Positions 22,057 through 34,200 of a stretch of DNA of 64,000 bases are shown one piece after another; position 1 is the stretch's first letter, and each line of letters starts with the position of its first letter. A program made the position numbers and the translations under genes. The DNA is from Cinnamomum chago (Eukaryota; Streptophyta; Magnoliopsida; Laurales; Lauraceae). The notes under the pieces were generated by a model. The model worked only from the letters and a program-made list of their open reading frames with translations. It ran no database searches and was not told where the DNA came from. Where the stretch lies: positions 76,283,422 to 76,347,421 of the forward strand of contig CP142456.1 of assembly GCA_038049695.1 (NCBI GenBank). The letters are read 5' to 3'.

Positions 22057-24480
22057 GTAACCAAATATATGAAACCCATATCTTAATATAGTCATGATGA
22101 TGATGATACTACTATACAGAAGAGAATCCTCTGTATTTCTAAAACTCTCGTATGGTTGCTTGTGAGGAGAGACTCTTGCTTCTTCCTCTTCTGCCCTCAC
22201 TTTCCTGGGCTTTTTTTCTTTCCTTCTTTGTTTTTTTTTTTTTTTTTACCGTTTCTGATTCGGGGTTTTGAGTTTTGAGTTTTGGGTTTTGTTGTGTATG
22301 TACAAGATGGGTTGTGTGGCAATGGGTGTAATTAAATGTAAGGTTGTGTGCTGTTCTTTAAGGTATTTGGCAATTGAAGGGCAGTTATGATGATCATGGA
22401 CTATGGATAGTCTTTTTGCTAAAAAAATTGGCAGCGATTGCTCTCACTAAATTCAACAATCTGAAAAGGATAATAACGACATTAATAAAAAGAACCCAAG
22501 GTGTATTCTAGATGGATCCCACAATTACTGTCCCAAATTCGAGCACATTTCAGTTTTTATGTGGGAAACTAATGGCGTCAGCAATGTTTGTGGTGCATTT
22601 GTATGGTACTCCAATCAGAAGTCAATTTTTTATATGGATTTGGATAGCGTGGTTAAATTTGCAATCATATTTGGTTGGCTTCATTGATATTCATTTGCAA
22701 TTGAAAGTTTTATGAAAGAGTACTTGGCCTAATGTTTCTCAATTGTGATGTCCCAAATGCAAAATGTGATGTATAACAATCCAATACAGCAAATTGTTTG
22801 AATTGATTTGATGCTTGCATACATAATCATGAATATTAATTCATTAATAAGAGGCCACTTTGATGGGGATCATCATCATCATCATCATATCCATAACCAG
22901 TACTATCTTTTGTTTCTTTGTGTCAGTATGTATGCGATCACATGCCTTACTGTTCATTTCAATCTGTTCTTTTCTCTCAGGTGTAGAATGATGATATGAG
23001 TACAACGGGGCATTTCAATGTATGCAAATGCTGCTCAATGATTGGATGCATTTTTTTGGTTTCTTCTTAATCTGCAGCTCCTTGTGTAAGTGTAATTTAG
23101 TCTTTATTTAAATTCTATGCACATGGCATTTTGAAAATTTCCCTTTAAGGTGATTGTAGTACTTACTGCAGCGGCCACCTCTGGCCTTTTCTCTCTTACA
23201 ATGATTTATTACAATTTGGGAACTATATTAAACATAAAAGAGGATTTTGGGAATACCCCACTACAATTTCTTTTTTGTAATCATAGTGAGAAATTCTGAA
23301 GACTAGCATAGGTTAATCTCATGCAAATTGATTAATAAATTTAACTAATCACCACGAACCCATCACAAACAACAGTGATTAATTGTATATTTTACTAATA
23401 ATATCATAAATATTTTTATAGTTAAAAGAACTCCAAATATGTTGCAAACCACTAACCAAACATATAGGGAAAAAAAACCCAAAAACATCATATTACCTCA
23501 ATCCTTGATTTTAAATTATTCTTCAATTCCACTAAAGATGATTTGCATAAGGAACATTGGGAATGCTGGGAAAAAATCTTGTGAGTGAGGTCTTATATCT
23601 GTTGATGGTTTTTTTTTAGAAAGAAAGAAGCCCCCGTGTTAAATCCCCAGTGATTTCGTTTCTTGAAATAAAAATAAACCAATTACAAACACGTCAATAG
23701 ACATTTTTTTAAGAGCAGCCAAAATGTCAAATCCCCATATTCTATGCCCTAGAAAAAAAAAATCAGTTACACGCTTTTCTATTGACATCAAAAGCCAACA
23801 AAATAAGCCAGAAACCCTACCTTGGTGGTGCTGACATAGAGAGAGAGAGAGAGAGAGAGAGAGCGGCTGAGTAAGAGGAAGAGGGAACAAGAAACGGTGC
23901 TGAAAGAGAGTGGAAGGGGTGTGGAGAAAGAGGAGAGTTAGGGAATTAAGGGTTTTCTTGATGATGAACAGTCGTCGTGGTTGGGGAAGAGGGATGAAAA
24001 GTCATAGTGGCTGAGGAAGAGGATATACGCATACAAGTTATTTCGTTTTTAGATGAAACAGCTTAAGGAGGTGAGGCCTATATGCTGAAGTGGATCAAGG
24101 GGGGAGAATTTTGATGTGCTTTCTTCCCAACTGCTTTCCAAGTTTGAGGAAGAAGATAGGATGTAGTGTTTGGTTGTACTCTTGTTAGCTTGTCAGTACT
24201 CACCTCTTTTACTGCTTGTTTTTGTTTTAAGGAATGTAAAGAGAAGATAGGACGTAGTACTTTATTTTTTTTCTTCTTCATTGGGGTGGCACATTTTGTG
24301 AATTAACTTAAGAATTATAATGGAAGGTTTAACGTTGACTTATCATTAATCTGTTGGGTGCTTTATTCTCTAATGCAGTGTTCATCTTTTACCGGTCACA
24401 TTTAGCTTAAGTAATTGGAATTATCTTTTTTCTTGATATTTTTTTTTTTGTTTTTAATTTTTTCGGTATTTTTTTCTCTT
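22057..24480. other. 3' flank of the small gene, then intergenic
   Basis: The first few hundred bases may be 3' UTR. Simple repeats include (ATG)n near 22095, (ATC)n near 22869 and a (GA)n run at 23838-23862. No other gene was recognised. Confidence 0.5.
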
Positions 24481-24483
24481 TTT

Positions 24484-25561
24484 GATGAGCCATACGATGA
24501 AATTATGGGAGAGTTATTGAGAGAAGACTAAGAAGAACAACAATCGTTTCAGAGAATCAATTTGGTTTCATGCCTGAGAGATCAATCATGGAGGCTATCT
24601 TTCTCCTGAGAAGGTTAATGAAACAGTATAAAGAAGGTCAGAGAGGTTTACATATGGTGTTCATTGACTTGGAGAAGACCTATGACCGGGTTCCTAGGGA
24701 GATTCTATGGAGAGTATTGGAAAAGAAACGAGTGTGTCGCATATATTGAGGCGATAAAGGATATGTATGATAGAGTCGTGACATATATAAGAACGACTGG
24801 CGGAGAGACTAAAGAGTTTCCTATCACGATTGGTCTACACCAAGGCTCTGCGTTAAACCCGTACTTGTTTGCCCTAGTTATGGATGAGATTACAAGACAT
24901 TCAGGATGAGGTGCCGTGGTGTATGCTATTTGCAGATGACATTGTTTTAGTGGATGAGACGAGAGAATGAGTGAATGCTAAGCTAGAATTGTGGCGGAAA
25001 ACGTTAGAGACAAAAGGGTTTAGGCTAAGTCGATGCAAGATGGAATATATGGAATGCAAGTTTAGTCAAAGTAGGACACCTGGTAAAATAGAAGTAAGTT
25101 TGGGCACACAAAAGATTGTAAAGAAAGAAAACTTTAGGTACCTTGGATCTATGGTGCAACAAGATGGAGAGATTGTTACTGATGTTTGTCACAGGATTCA
25201 GACCGGGTGGACCAAATGGAGGAGTGTTTCGCGGGTCTTGTGTGATCGGAAAGTCCCCTTCAAGGTCAAAGGAAAGTATTATAAGGTGGTAGTACGTCCA
25301 ACGTTGTTAATGAGATAATCGACTAAGATAGTTCGACCATGTTAGAAGGCGCCCAACGGAGGCACCTATTAAAATGTGTGAAAGCATGGAGATTGCCAGA
25401 GGGAGAGGGAGATTGAAGAGAAGTTGGAAATAAACTATTAAACATGACCTTGTCTACATGGATCTAACGGAGGACATGGCCATAAAAAGATTTGATTGGC
25501 GTCGTCAAATCCATATAGCCAACCCCACCAAGTGGGTAAAGGCTTGGTTTGGTTTGGTTTG
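24484..25561 (+). mobile_element. RTE-type LINE, 5'-truncated reverse transcriptase ORF remnant
   Basis: Reverse transcriptase blocks appear in order: NQFGFMPERSIMEA near 24555, FIDLEKTYDRVPRE near 24660 (first catalytic Asp), GLHQGSALNPYLFALVMDE near 24832, and LFADDIVLVDET near 24927 (second catalytic Asp pair). They are followed by the RTE-typical FRYLGSMVQQDGE near 25135 and a C-terminal RGRGRLKRSWK-like segment near 25405. The 3' end is a short (TTGG/TTTGG)n tail at 25544-25561, as seen in RTE LINEs. The 5' part of the element, including the endonuclease, is absent. The frame is interrupted by several stops and at least one or two frame shifts, for example between the PRE block and the GLHQGSA block and just after FADD. 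It is a dead 5'-truncated copy. Confidence 0.93.
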
Positions 25562-27465
25562 AGGCAAACCATTGGGTGCCCACCTTTTCTGGCGACATAT
25601 GGCTTCCTTGAATATTAGAGTAACATTAATTGTTGGATTGACCAATGGGATGATTCATCCAACTATACCATTTTGATTAGAGCCATCTCTGATGCAATGT
25701 TCATATTTATCAATTTATTTATCAATTTCAAGTGGCCGTAACGAAACTAAGTCTTTTAAGTTTTCATTTTGAATCTTGTTACTTTTCATCCGAAATCTAA
25801 GATCTCGACTAGAATTCAAGGGTTTCGGTTGAAGTGCTCCAAACGAAACAATTGGTTTGTAAAATCTTTTTTAGTGTTTTTTTAAAAGAAAGAATAGCTA
25901 GGGGTTCGATAGAGAGGGCGGGAGCCTACCTTCGTCGCCTTCCACCGTCGTTTGATCACGTCCCATAGTTTTGTCGTTGACATCTTCTCACTACTGCTTG
26001 CCAGTCACCGCCACCGTCCGATCTCCTTCCTCTCCTCTTCTCCAATTGCAAATGGCCATGAGATAGCCCCCTCTTTTTCTCCGATTGCGGGGACGAGAAG
26101 CCGAAGAGCCCTTTCTCAATTCTTCTTTTTCGTTGCAAGGATTCGAAATGAAATAGGGCAAAAACGCCATTTTAAAAGAACTTCTCTTTTTTGTGGTTTG
26201 CACCATTTTATTTTTTTATTCTTAAACATCCTTCTCTCAATTTGCACTTGGCCCCCTCTTATTTATTTTATACTCTTCATTTAAAAATCTTTTTTTAACA
26301 TACTTTCATTTTGCAGTTTGCCCCCTCTTATTTATTTTAGATTTTTTATATATACAATTATATAAATTTTATATATTTTCCAAAAAGTTATACGAAATTT
26401 TTTGTCGAAATTCCGAAACACTGAAATATTTCATTTTGGAGGTGAGACTGAAACGAGGACCAAAACGAAATTGACAACTTTCGTTAGAGTGGTACATATG
26501 GTCCCCCCACATAATGATGGTTGTTGATAACAAACAGTGTGCCTCAACCTAGGTTCTCATCTTCTGAATGACTAATTGAGTGCGAGCAACATGTTTATGA
26601 TAGTTGCATTTGTTTATAATAACTCATCTTTGATTAGTTATCATTAGGATATGCTTACAATACTTGCTGATATGTCTCGATGTCAACTTCTATTGAATAA
26701 TTAATGAGAGTGCTAGCAATATGCTTGTGATAGTTGCATTTGTTTATGATAATTCATCTTTGATTAGTTATCAAATTAGTATATGTTGATGATACTTGTT
26801 GATATCTAATTGTATCTCTCAATGTTAGACGGCCTTTTCTTTTGAATAACTAATAAGAGCACTCGCAATATGTTTTTGTACTAGCATTTGTTTAATTCAT
26901 TTTGATTTTTTTTTCTTTTTTGACATGTGAATCTCTGTATCCCTGTGGTCTTTGACTCAACATGACTATTTGACTTAAAACTGATTCAAACAAATTTTTG
27001 AGCTCTTTAGACCGTTTGACAGAGTATGTGTGAATCTATGATTGAATGAGCTCATGCCAAGTCAAGTCTTTTGACCTTGATTTGCATCAATAACACAACT
27101 ATAGGAAGACTAGCCGATGGTGTCATTTGGCAAGTCTAGAAATATGGTCTATGTTAGTCTTTGCATTTGAGTTTCTATTGTGAGTTTTCTTTATTTGGTA
27201 AGCTACATGAATTCTTGTTTGTTATTCCGGTCTATCCTGACAATTCTCGAATTGTCTACGAACCATTAATACATCCTCCAAAGTCCAGAAAGAAAACCTT
27301 GAAAGTTGAAAGTAATATAAAGACTATAATCAATCAAATTCTACTGTAAAAGATACAAAAGAGGTAAAAGAAATACTTCTAATATCAAAAGAAATCATAG
27401 TCGTGAGTCACTATCCTTCTTTAAATCAGAAGAATACGAAGCTTGCAATTGTGTATTCACTCAGA
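25562..27465. other. Intergenic with a degenerate tandem repeat
   Basis: No gene was recognised. At 26570-26905 a block of about 130-150 bp, marked by GAGCAACATG / GCTAGCAATATG and GATAGTTGCATTTGTTTAT, repeats about two and a half times with divergence. A 110-residue frame at 25952 shows no recognisable features. Confidence 0.55.
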
Positions 27466-27965
27466 AAGTGAAGACTCGGATAATGGATGATATGCCCAGA
27501 CTCAGAAGTGAAAAGCAAATATATGAGAAAGCAAATACAAAGGTTAAACAGAACAGTAAAAAACAGGTAGAACCATTTTCTATCTATGAGGTTTTAAATA
27601 GATTAAAACCCAAGTCTCTTGAGGATTTGTCAATGCAATAACTAAATATCCGTTTCTGAGTGGTATACCACCTTAATAACGATAAAATTAAATTGCTTAG
27701 TACAGAAGTTACTAGCTTAATAGATAGGAAGGATTAATCCCTACAGTATTCTTTTAAAAATTAACTATATAATGAGAATGAGAACTGTAATTCATAACAG
27801 AATGATTGTTAATTATAAACTTTTAGATGCCCTTATTTGTAAAAATGGTACATTTAAGAAATGGAAAAATGGAAAATGCGTTTGAACTTCATTCCTTCTA
27901 GCAGAAGGATTGCAACAGGATGTTATTTTAGGAACACCTTTTCTTTTAAACATGCAAGTAGCAAC
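27466..27965 (+). mobile_element. Probable endogenous caulimovirid (plant pararetrovirus) fossil
   Basis: Translated stretches resemble the capsid-to-protease part of endogenous Caulimoviridae polyproteins. They include a Lys-rich segment near 27540-27620 and, near 27915-27945, a protease-end motif of the LGTPFL type. The region is short, partial and heavily broken, so it reads as an old fossil. No reverse transcriptase or movement-protein segment was recognised nearby. An LTR-retroelement protease would be the alternative. Confidence 0.45.
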
Positions 27966-30640
27966 CATTTTCTGTAGATTCTCGTGGGCATTCTGTCTTC
28001 CTTGAAAATTCAGACATAAACTCCCTGAATTCTGCTAAACAAATGGGGCCATAGTGTATGTGCAGTCACTTCTAATATGAGGTTGCTTTTGTTCTTTGTT
28101 TTTAAGTGCTGAGTGTAAGGAGCTTGCCGTCAACTCTCGCTCTATTCAACTTTTTTGTTTAGGTCCTCTATATATAGACCCCGAGCTACCACTACTTCAG
28201 TTACTGTTGAGAATTGGAATTGCAGTCGGTAATAAATCTGATTGGTTGGTCCGCATCTATCTTCGAAGTTGGTATGATAAGGGAGCAGCAATGTTGTCAG
28301 GTTTTGCACTCAACTCCGATGTAGATGGCAGTTCGGGTGGTGAAGAGACACATTTTTGTGTTGATTTTTCACATATTTGGTTTTCAAGTTCCAACTCATG
28401 TTTGCTTATATAATGTGTTGTCTATGAGTAAAAGAATATCCACAAAGACGGCTCTGTTCTGCTTATCTTCATCAATACAAATTTTGAAATGTGTAGAATC
28501 ATGCAATCGTTTTACTTTATACTGTATGATGATATGAGTTGCAGGTACTTCTGGCTCATTTGAGTTTTGCCGAGATGAGCTTCGCATTTAATACCTCACT
28601 GGATGTGTCATTGCTCAAGGGGAAAACACTTTTTGAACTGTTACTGTCATTGTTTCTGATGGAATTTAATTTCATGTTAGCGGCAGTCCGCTAGCAGACC
28701 ATCAGCCAATAGACAAATTAGTTAATAGGATATTGTTAGGGAGCTAGCAACATGGTTGGCATGCGGAATGTGAACTAGCTGATTGTAGGTAATGTGGCCG
28801 CAAACAGATCATCAGTTTTCTAATATGAACTGCAGCATCTTTTGTGATTCTAGAATTTGCATGAAAATGTGGATAGACATTTTTTCATGCGATTACATAA
28901 ACAAAAAAAAAAATTAAAAATTTAACCACACTTAATTTTTATGGAATTGCTGCTGGAAGCAAGGAATCCAGCAAGCCAAAGGCAAAGATTGAAACATGTT
29001 AGGGGATGGATGGTATTTAGCCTGATCACTCTAGAGGCAAAAGCCAAAAAGACTGGTAGTATCGAGTCTATTTGATCAGTCCGGTTTAGATAAATGTGGA
29101 GTTGAGTAAAAATGAAGTGAATTTTAGATGAGGAGTGAAGGAGAAGTAGGTTAAAATAGAGTATTTTACTTCACTATATTTAAATGTTTATTGTGAAGTT
29201 AAGGCTTGAAGTAGAATTCACTTTTATCCAAAGAAATAGAAGTATTTAGAGTTGACGTAAAATGGAGTACATGTGGGTAGACTTGAGATTTTAAACTGTT
29301 AGGTCCATTTAACTTCATTTTTACTTTATTTTTTGTATATCCAAAGAGGCTCGAGTTAAATAGGTTGATAAGTGGTGCCAACACCGTGCCAGAAAAGCAT
29401 AGGTTAATTTCTTAATACAGTTAGAAATAGAGGTATCTCCCGTTGATTGGAAACTAACTTTGGTGAGGATACTTTTCATCTTCTGTGATGCTTGAAAGGC
29501 AGTCCGAGGTGATTGTACCATAAGTCTTCCAACTGGGACTTCGGAGCAGGTTGGAAATGGGTCAGGAACCGGTTAAGGTCAGATATGAAACCCGATTTCA
29601 GCTCGACCCAACCCATATCCATTGCTGGTCAACCTATTTAACTAAGTCAACCTAATCTAACTTATTAAAGTCTGGTCCAAGTCCAATCCATTTCAAGATT
29701 TACAGTAATATTTGAGTTTCGTTGTAGAAAAACACAAACTAAAAATAAAAATAAAAATAAAAAACTGCAAGAAAATACTCAGTACAAAATAGTAAACCAT
29801 TTAATCATCACACTGTTTAAATCGATTTTGATGTACGGGTTGACCTTAATATTTAAATGGTTATGTGGTCTAACCGTAACCAACATATTTTATTGTGGAT
29901 CAGATATGTGAATTGTGATCGACTCGAACAGGATGCAGGTTTCATACATGTTGGGTTTGCATAAATTAGGATCATATAGAAGTGTACAAACGGGTCGTGC
30001 CCGCTGTCCGGCTGTCTAGAGCTCAACCCAGTCGTGTCTTGTTGTGCCCAGGTTGGCAGGGGATACGGACCACAGCCACGAGCTGGGCCAGGCCATGACG
30101 AGTCGTGCACGAGTTGAGCTAGACTGGTATGGGCTGTGCTGGCCCACAGACATTTGAGAGGGTAAGTAATTATTTCATTGGGTTAGAGGAAAGAGTAGCT
30201 TCTCAATGCTAACACCAATTTGAGAGGGTAATGACATTGATTACCATATTGGAAAACATAATTTACATCCATTATCAATATGCATTAATGCTAACATTCA
30301 TAAGTTATTACTAATTACTAATGAATTAATACGATATTGGAAAAGATAATTCCCATAATCCATCCCATCCTACCCTAGTCTAAGGCTCATAACCCATTGA
30401 CCAGGCTACCAGGCCGGGCCTAAAGTGCCGAGCCGTGTCATGCTACTGACCACGTCCCCCTGGCCCAGAGCACCCATGCCTGGGCCTGGGCCGGGCCGGG
30501 CCATCTAGGCTAAATCGAAAGGGGGACATTAAGTAAAGTCACATGGGAATCATGACAGACTATAAGTGATATGGGAAGTGCATGACTAGATGGACAAATG
30601 GTTTGTCGATTATCTTTAGGGGTTCAGGAACGATCTAGTG
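27966..30640. other. Intergenic, no gene recognised
   Basis: Short frames only. A 105-residue frame at 28096 was examined and shows no family resemblance. The part from 29990 to 30510 is GC-richer, with GGGCCGGGCC and repeated GTCGTG/CACGAG words, and may be a decayed GC-rich MITE, but I could not fix termini. Confidence 0.5.
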
Positions 30641-30650
30641 TGATGTGGAA

Positions 30651-30913
30651 TAATTATAAAGAGATGTAGATTTATTCTTCTAATATGTAGAAACGAGTAG
30701 ATGTTTGTATTCTCTAATATTGTGGATAAGGTTAGAATTATGATATGGATGAACAAAAGTTTCTAAAATTGGAATGTAGAAAGAGAATAATTATAAAGAG
30801 ATGTAGATTTATTCTTCTAATATGTAGAAACGAGTAGATGTTTGTATTCTCTAATATTGTGGATAAGGTTAGAATTATGATATGGATGAACAAAAGTTTC
30901 TAAAATTGGAATG
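30651..30913. repeat. Perfect tandem duplication, 137-bp period
   Basis: The block starting TAATTATAAAGAGATGTAG at 30651 repeats at 30788 without a visible mismatch through 30913; the second copy lacks only the last 11 bases of the unit. The block contains TTTATT, i.e. AATAAA on the minus strand, at 30671 and 30808. Both copies lie 350-600 bp beyond the stop codon of the phosphatidylinositol synthase gene, so they could be duplicated poly(A) signals. That role is inference. Confidence 0.93.
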
Positions 30914-31268
30914 CTTTAATCTTGGCTATAGTTTCATCTATAAATATGGATGAAATCTAATGCCGCATGAGATTGACTCAAAAATATTCATACAGTTTAT
31001 CTCCATCTACTAATTTGGGCAAGTCCTCCAACATGATAAGCTAACTCTAGATTTAAAATACAATTTTAAATTAGGGCATTCTCCAAATGTGTCCTTACCT
31101 CAATTGCTAATGAAACAAATATCACAATTTATCAATAATTAAGAAAAACAAGGAGTAATTATAAGAAACGTGTCACAACTTTAGAATACTAATTTTTCAT
31201 TCTTTCCTATGATAAAGAGTAAAATATGAATACACGAATTGGAAATCCCAGTTTCCTGCCAATAACCT

Positions 31269-34200
31269 TCAAGGTTTCTCCTTCCTGTTCATATCATAGA
31301 GCACACAAACATCCGCAGCTGTTTTCATCTGAAAGAAAAAAAAAAAAACAATAAAATAGACCTGATTAGAATTTTAAACGAAGAGAAAAGTACAGGAACA
31401 AGCTCAAATCTATTCATCTATCTATAGGCATCATTATAAAATGAATTGGTTTCTAATAGAAGTGGATACTCGTATACAAGTCACTTTTTTTCCTTAATGT
31501 TGAGATAAAAAAAAAAAAAAACTTAATCATTAGACGACCAGTGGTTGGCAAGCTCACTGATCATCAAAGAGATGAATACCAACTAATAAGATGAAAACAA
31601 ACTCAAAATGCATTCATCAATTCAAAATAAATGGCTCCATGAACCATAGTTCATGGACACAGTTTAGAAAATGTATAAACCAAAGCAAAACTCAGTCTTG
31701 GACTGATATTTAGGATTGTCAAAATTCTTTCTTAAAATAAAAGTTGGAAAATGTTCGGAATTGGGAACATTTTTTGCAAATCTTCAATGAAGATTTTAAA
31801 GAATTGCTACTCCAAGAATATGAACTCATTCTACAATAGAGGTTGTCTAAAACTTCTAGCTTCTAGAGTCTAGACCAACATCTTTCCATACTTTGGTCCC
31901 CTGGGAATTTTCTCCTATACGTTCCCACATGCTCAAGGTTGTCTGGGTCCTAGACCTCATGCCTTCATCCATTTTAGAGTGCAAATTAGCTCCCACCAAA
32001 CCAATTCCATTCTCGAATATCCACCACAATTTTCCATAAATGTCATCAATCCCTAATCCTCCACTCTCTTGAGTTAGTCTCACAAGCCACATCATCTTTT
32101 CTAAATGAGTAAGACAATAAAAGAACCCAAGAAGATCGGACACAGTGGGTTTCATGAGAATAACCCCATTGTTGCATGAAATACTCAATTTTTCCAAGAA
32201 GCTCATTTGGTAATATTTCCGACAACTGGGGCACATATGGATGATGATGTCTACGATCTACCCTGAAGTGGGGAAGCCAAGGTACCTCAAAAGAAAAAAT
32301 CTCGCTTCGGCACCAATTTATGCTTGTGATGTGGGACAACAAACCATCCTTTTAAAGATCCAGTTTTTTAATGGATCAAATTTCATATAATTCAAACCAA
32401 AACTTATAGACAACAATAATAATCTAATGCTTGAATCCCTTCCTCCAAGAACCTTGGGATCTTTTGGTGATGATTCAGCTATTAATTTTAATTAAAACAT
32501 GTGATTTATTAAAAAGTTGATGGCTAAAACCATAAACAATATGACTAGTTTTTGGACCTTTTCCTTGTGTTTTTCCCATAGTTGTTAAGTTCGTTTCGGA
32601 CCCTATTTCGGTTTGGCTTCGAGCTGAAACAGTTCGGATGATTCGGCAATTCGGCTTTCCAATTCGGAAACTCGTTTCGGAAAATAGCATATATATATAT
32701 AATACATAAAGAAATTTCATTCTAGTAAGCATGAAAACTATAATTTCCAACTCATGGTATTTTTTATTATTTCCATCAAATACATCATCCTCGTATATCA
32801 CAACAGAAAGTTAACCAACCATCATGATCAGATTTCATAATTATAAAATGGGCAAACTCAGATCTCCTAATTTTAAAACATAAAAACAAAAAACACTTTT
32901 TGCATATCTAATGAAGGGCCTACATAAAAAAAAATTATTAGAAAATGGGGAACATATGTCAAAATCCCCTATTTCATTAAATCAAATTGCACTTAAAACA
33001 ATAATTTTAATACACAAACAAAATTTCAGGTCATATCAAGTGGTTCCTTTGGATCATGTGAACGTGGGCTCATTTGATTTGGGTATCTTTCTCTTTTAGG
33101 TGAGCCCACTTACAAAAACTTAAAAGATTGAAACAAATTCCAACTCCAGTGCATCCGATTGTACTCAAATCAGATGGCTCAGCTTTGATTGATTAAAAAA
33201 AAATGTTGTGGTTACTTATTTGATCTTATGGTGGGCCTATCCGATTAAGTGGGGCCAGCAAATGAAAGCCAAAAGGGACTTTTTCCTTTACAAGAGGTGT
33301 CGAAAGTGGGCTTAACGAGTCTTTTAACCCGCTGCCCTGATTTCCGGAAGGGTTCGTGTGTTGCTGCCCTAAGTTAGAACAAGAAGAAGATCGCATGTCA
33401 ACAATAGCAGCGATTAGAGCTCCAACTAGAAAATGGTATCAAGCTTTGGTAGTGGAAAGGGGATTCAACTAGAATTAATACGCTCCATAAGGGACGCATG
33501 TGGGCTAGAAGAAGATGAAGTGTTTCCTGCAAAACTCATTGCTTGGAGATGAAGGTACATGGAACAATTCAATCGGCCACATTTATATCTCTACAAAAAC
33601 TCAAAAGATGAAAATAACCTCTTTTTTGGGTAAAAATATAAAAATAACCTCTCAAAGTCTCTAATTTTTTCTTTTTCCATTTGATAAACTTCACACGAAT
33701 TGCAGGTTTCGGCCATGATGAGTCTGAAACTGCCAATTCTGGTCCAAAATTATGAATCTTGGCTGAAATTACCCGAAATGTTCAACGAACGGGAAAAAAC
33801 GAGGTGTTCGGTACGGTTTTGCTACCAAACCGAACAAATCCGGAAGTTTCGGGTGAAACGAAACGAATTTGATAACTATGGTTTTTCCTCAAAAGGCAAG
33901 CCAGCTTGAATTTGTAACTTTCTGTTATTTTTAACTGCTTTTACTTCAGGCTCAAATTTGTAACCTCTTGCTGCGACGAGCCAACGAGCACCCTCAAAAT
34001 ATGCTAGATGCTATTTCAAAATTAAACAAGAACAATATCTTCCATCATTTACAACAAGAAAAGCTTGGTTTGCCTTAATTTGCATGTGCAATTTAAGGTC
34101 TTAACCTGCAAGGGGATGGGTCCCAGGAATGACATGTGGGATACGTCCTACCAGTTTCAGTGTTGCCTTAACTGATTATGTAAACACTCCCTAACAAACC

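Noticed and set aside
25952-26284. 110-residue plus-strand frame
   Set aside because: No recognisable motif; overlapping frames on the other strand are equally long, as expected by chance.
28096-28413. 105-residue plus-strand frame
   Set aside because: No family similarity recognised and no splice or promoter context.
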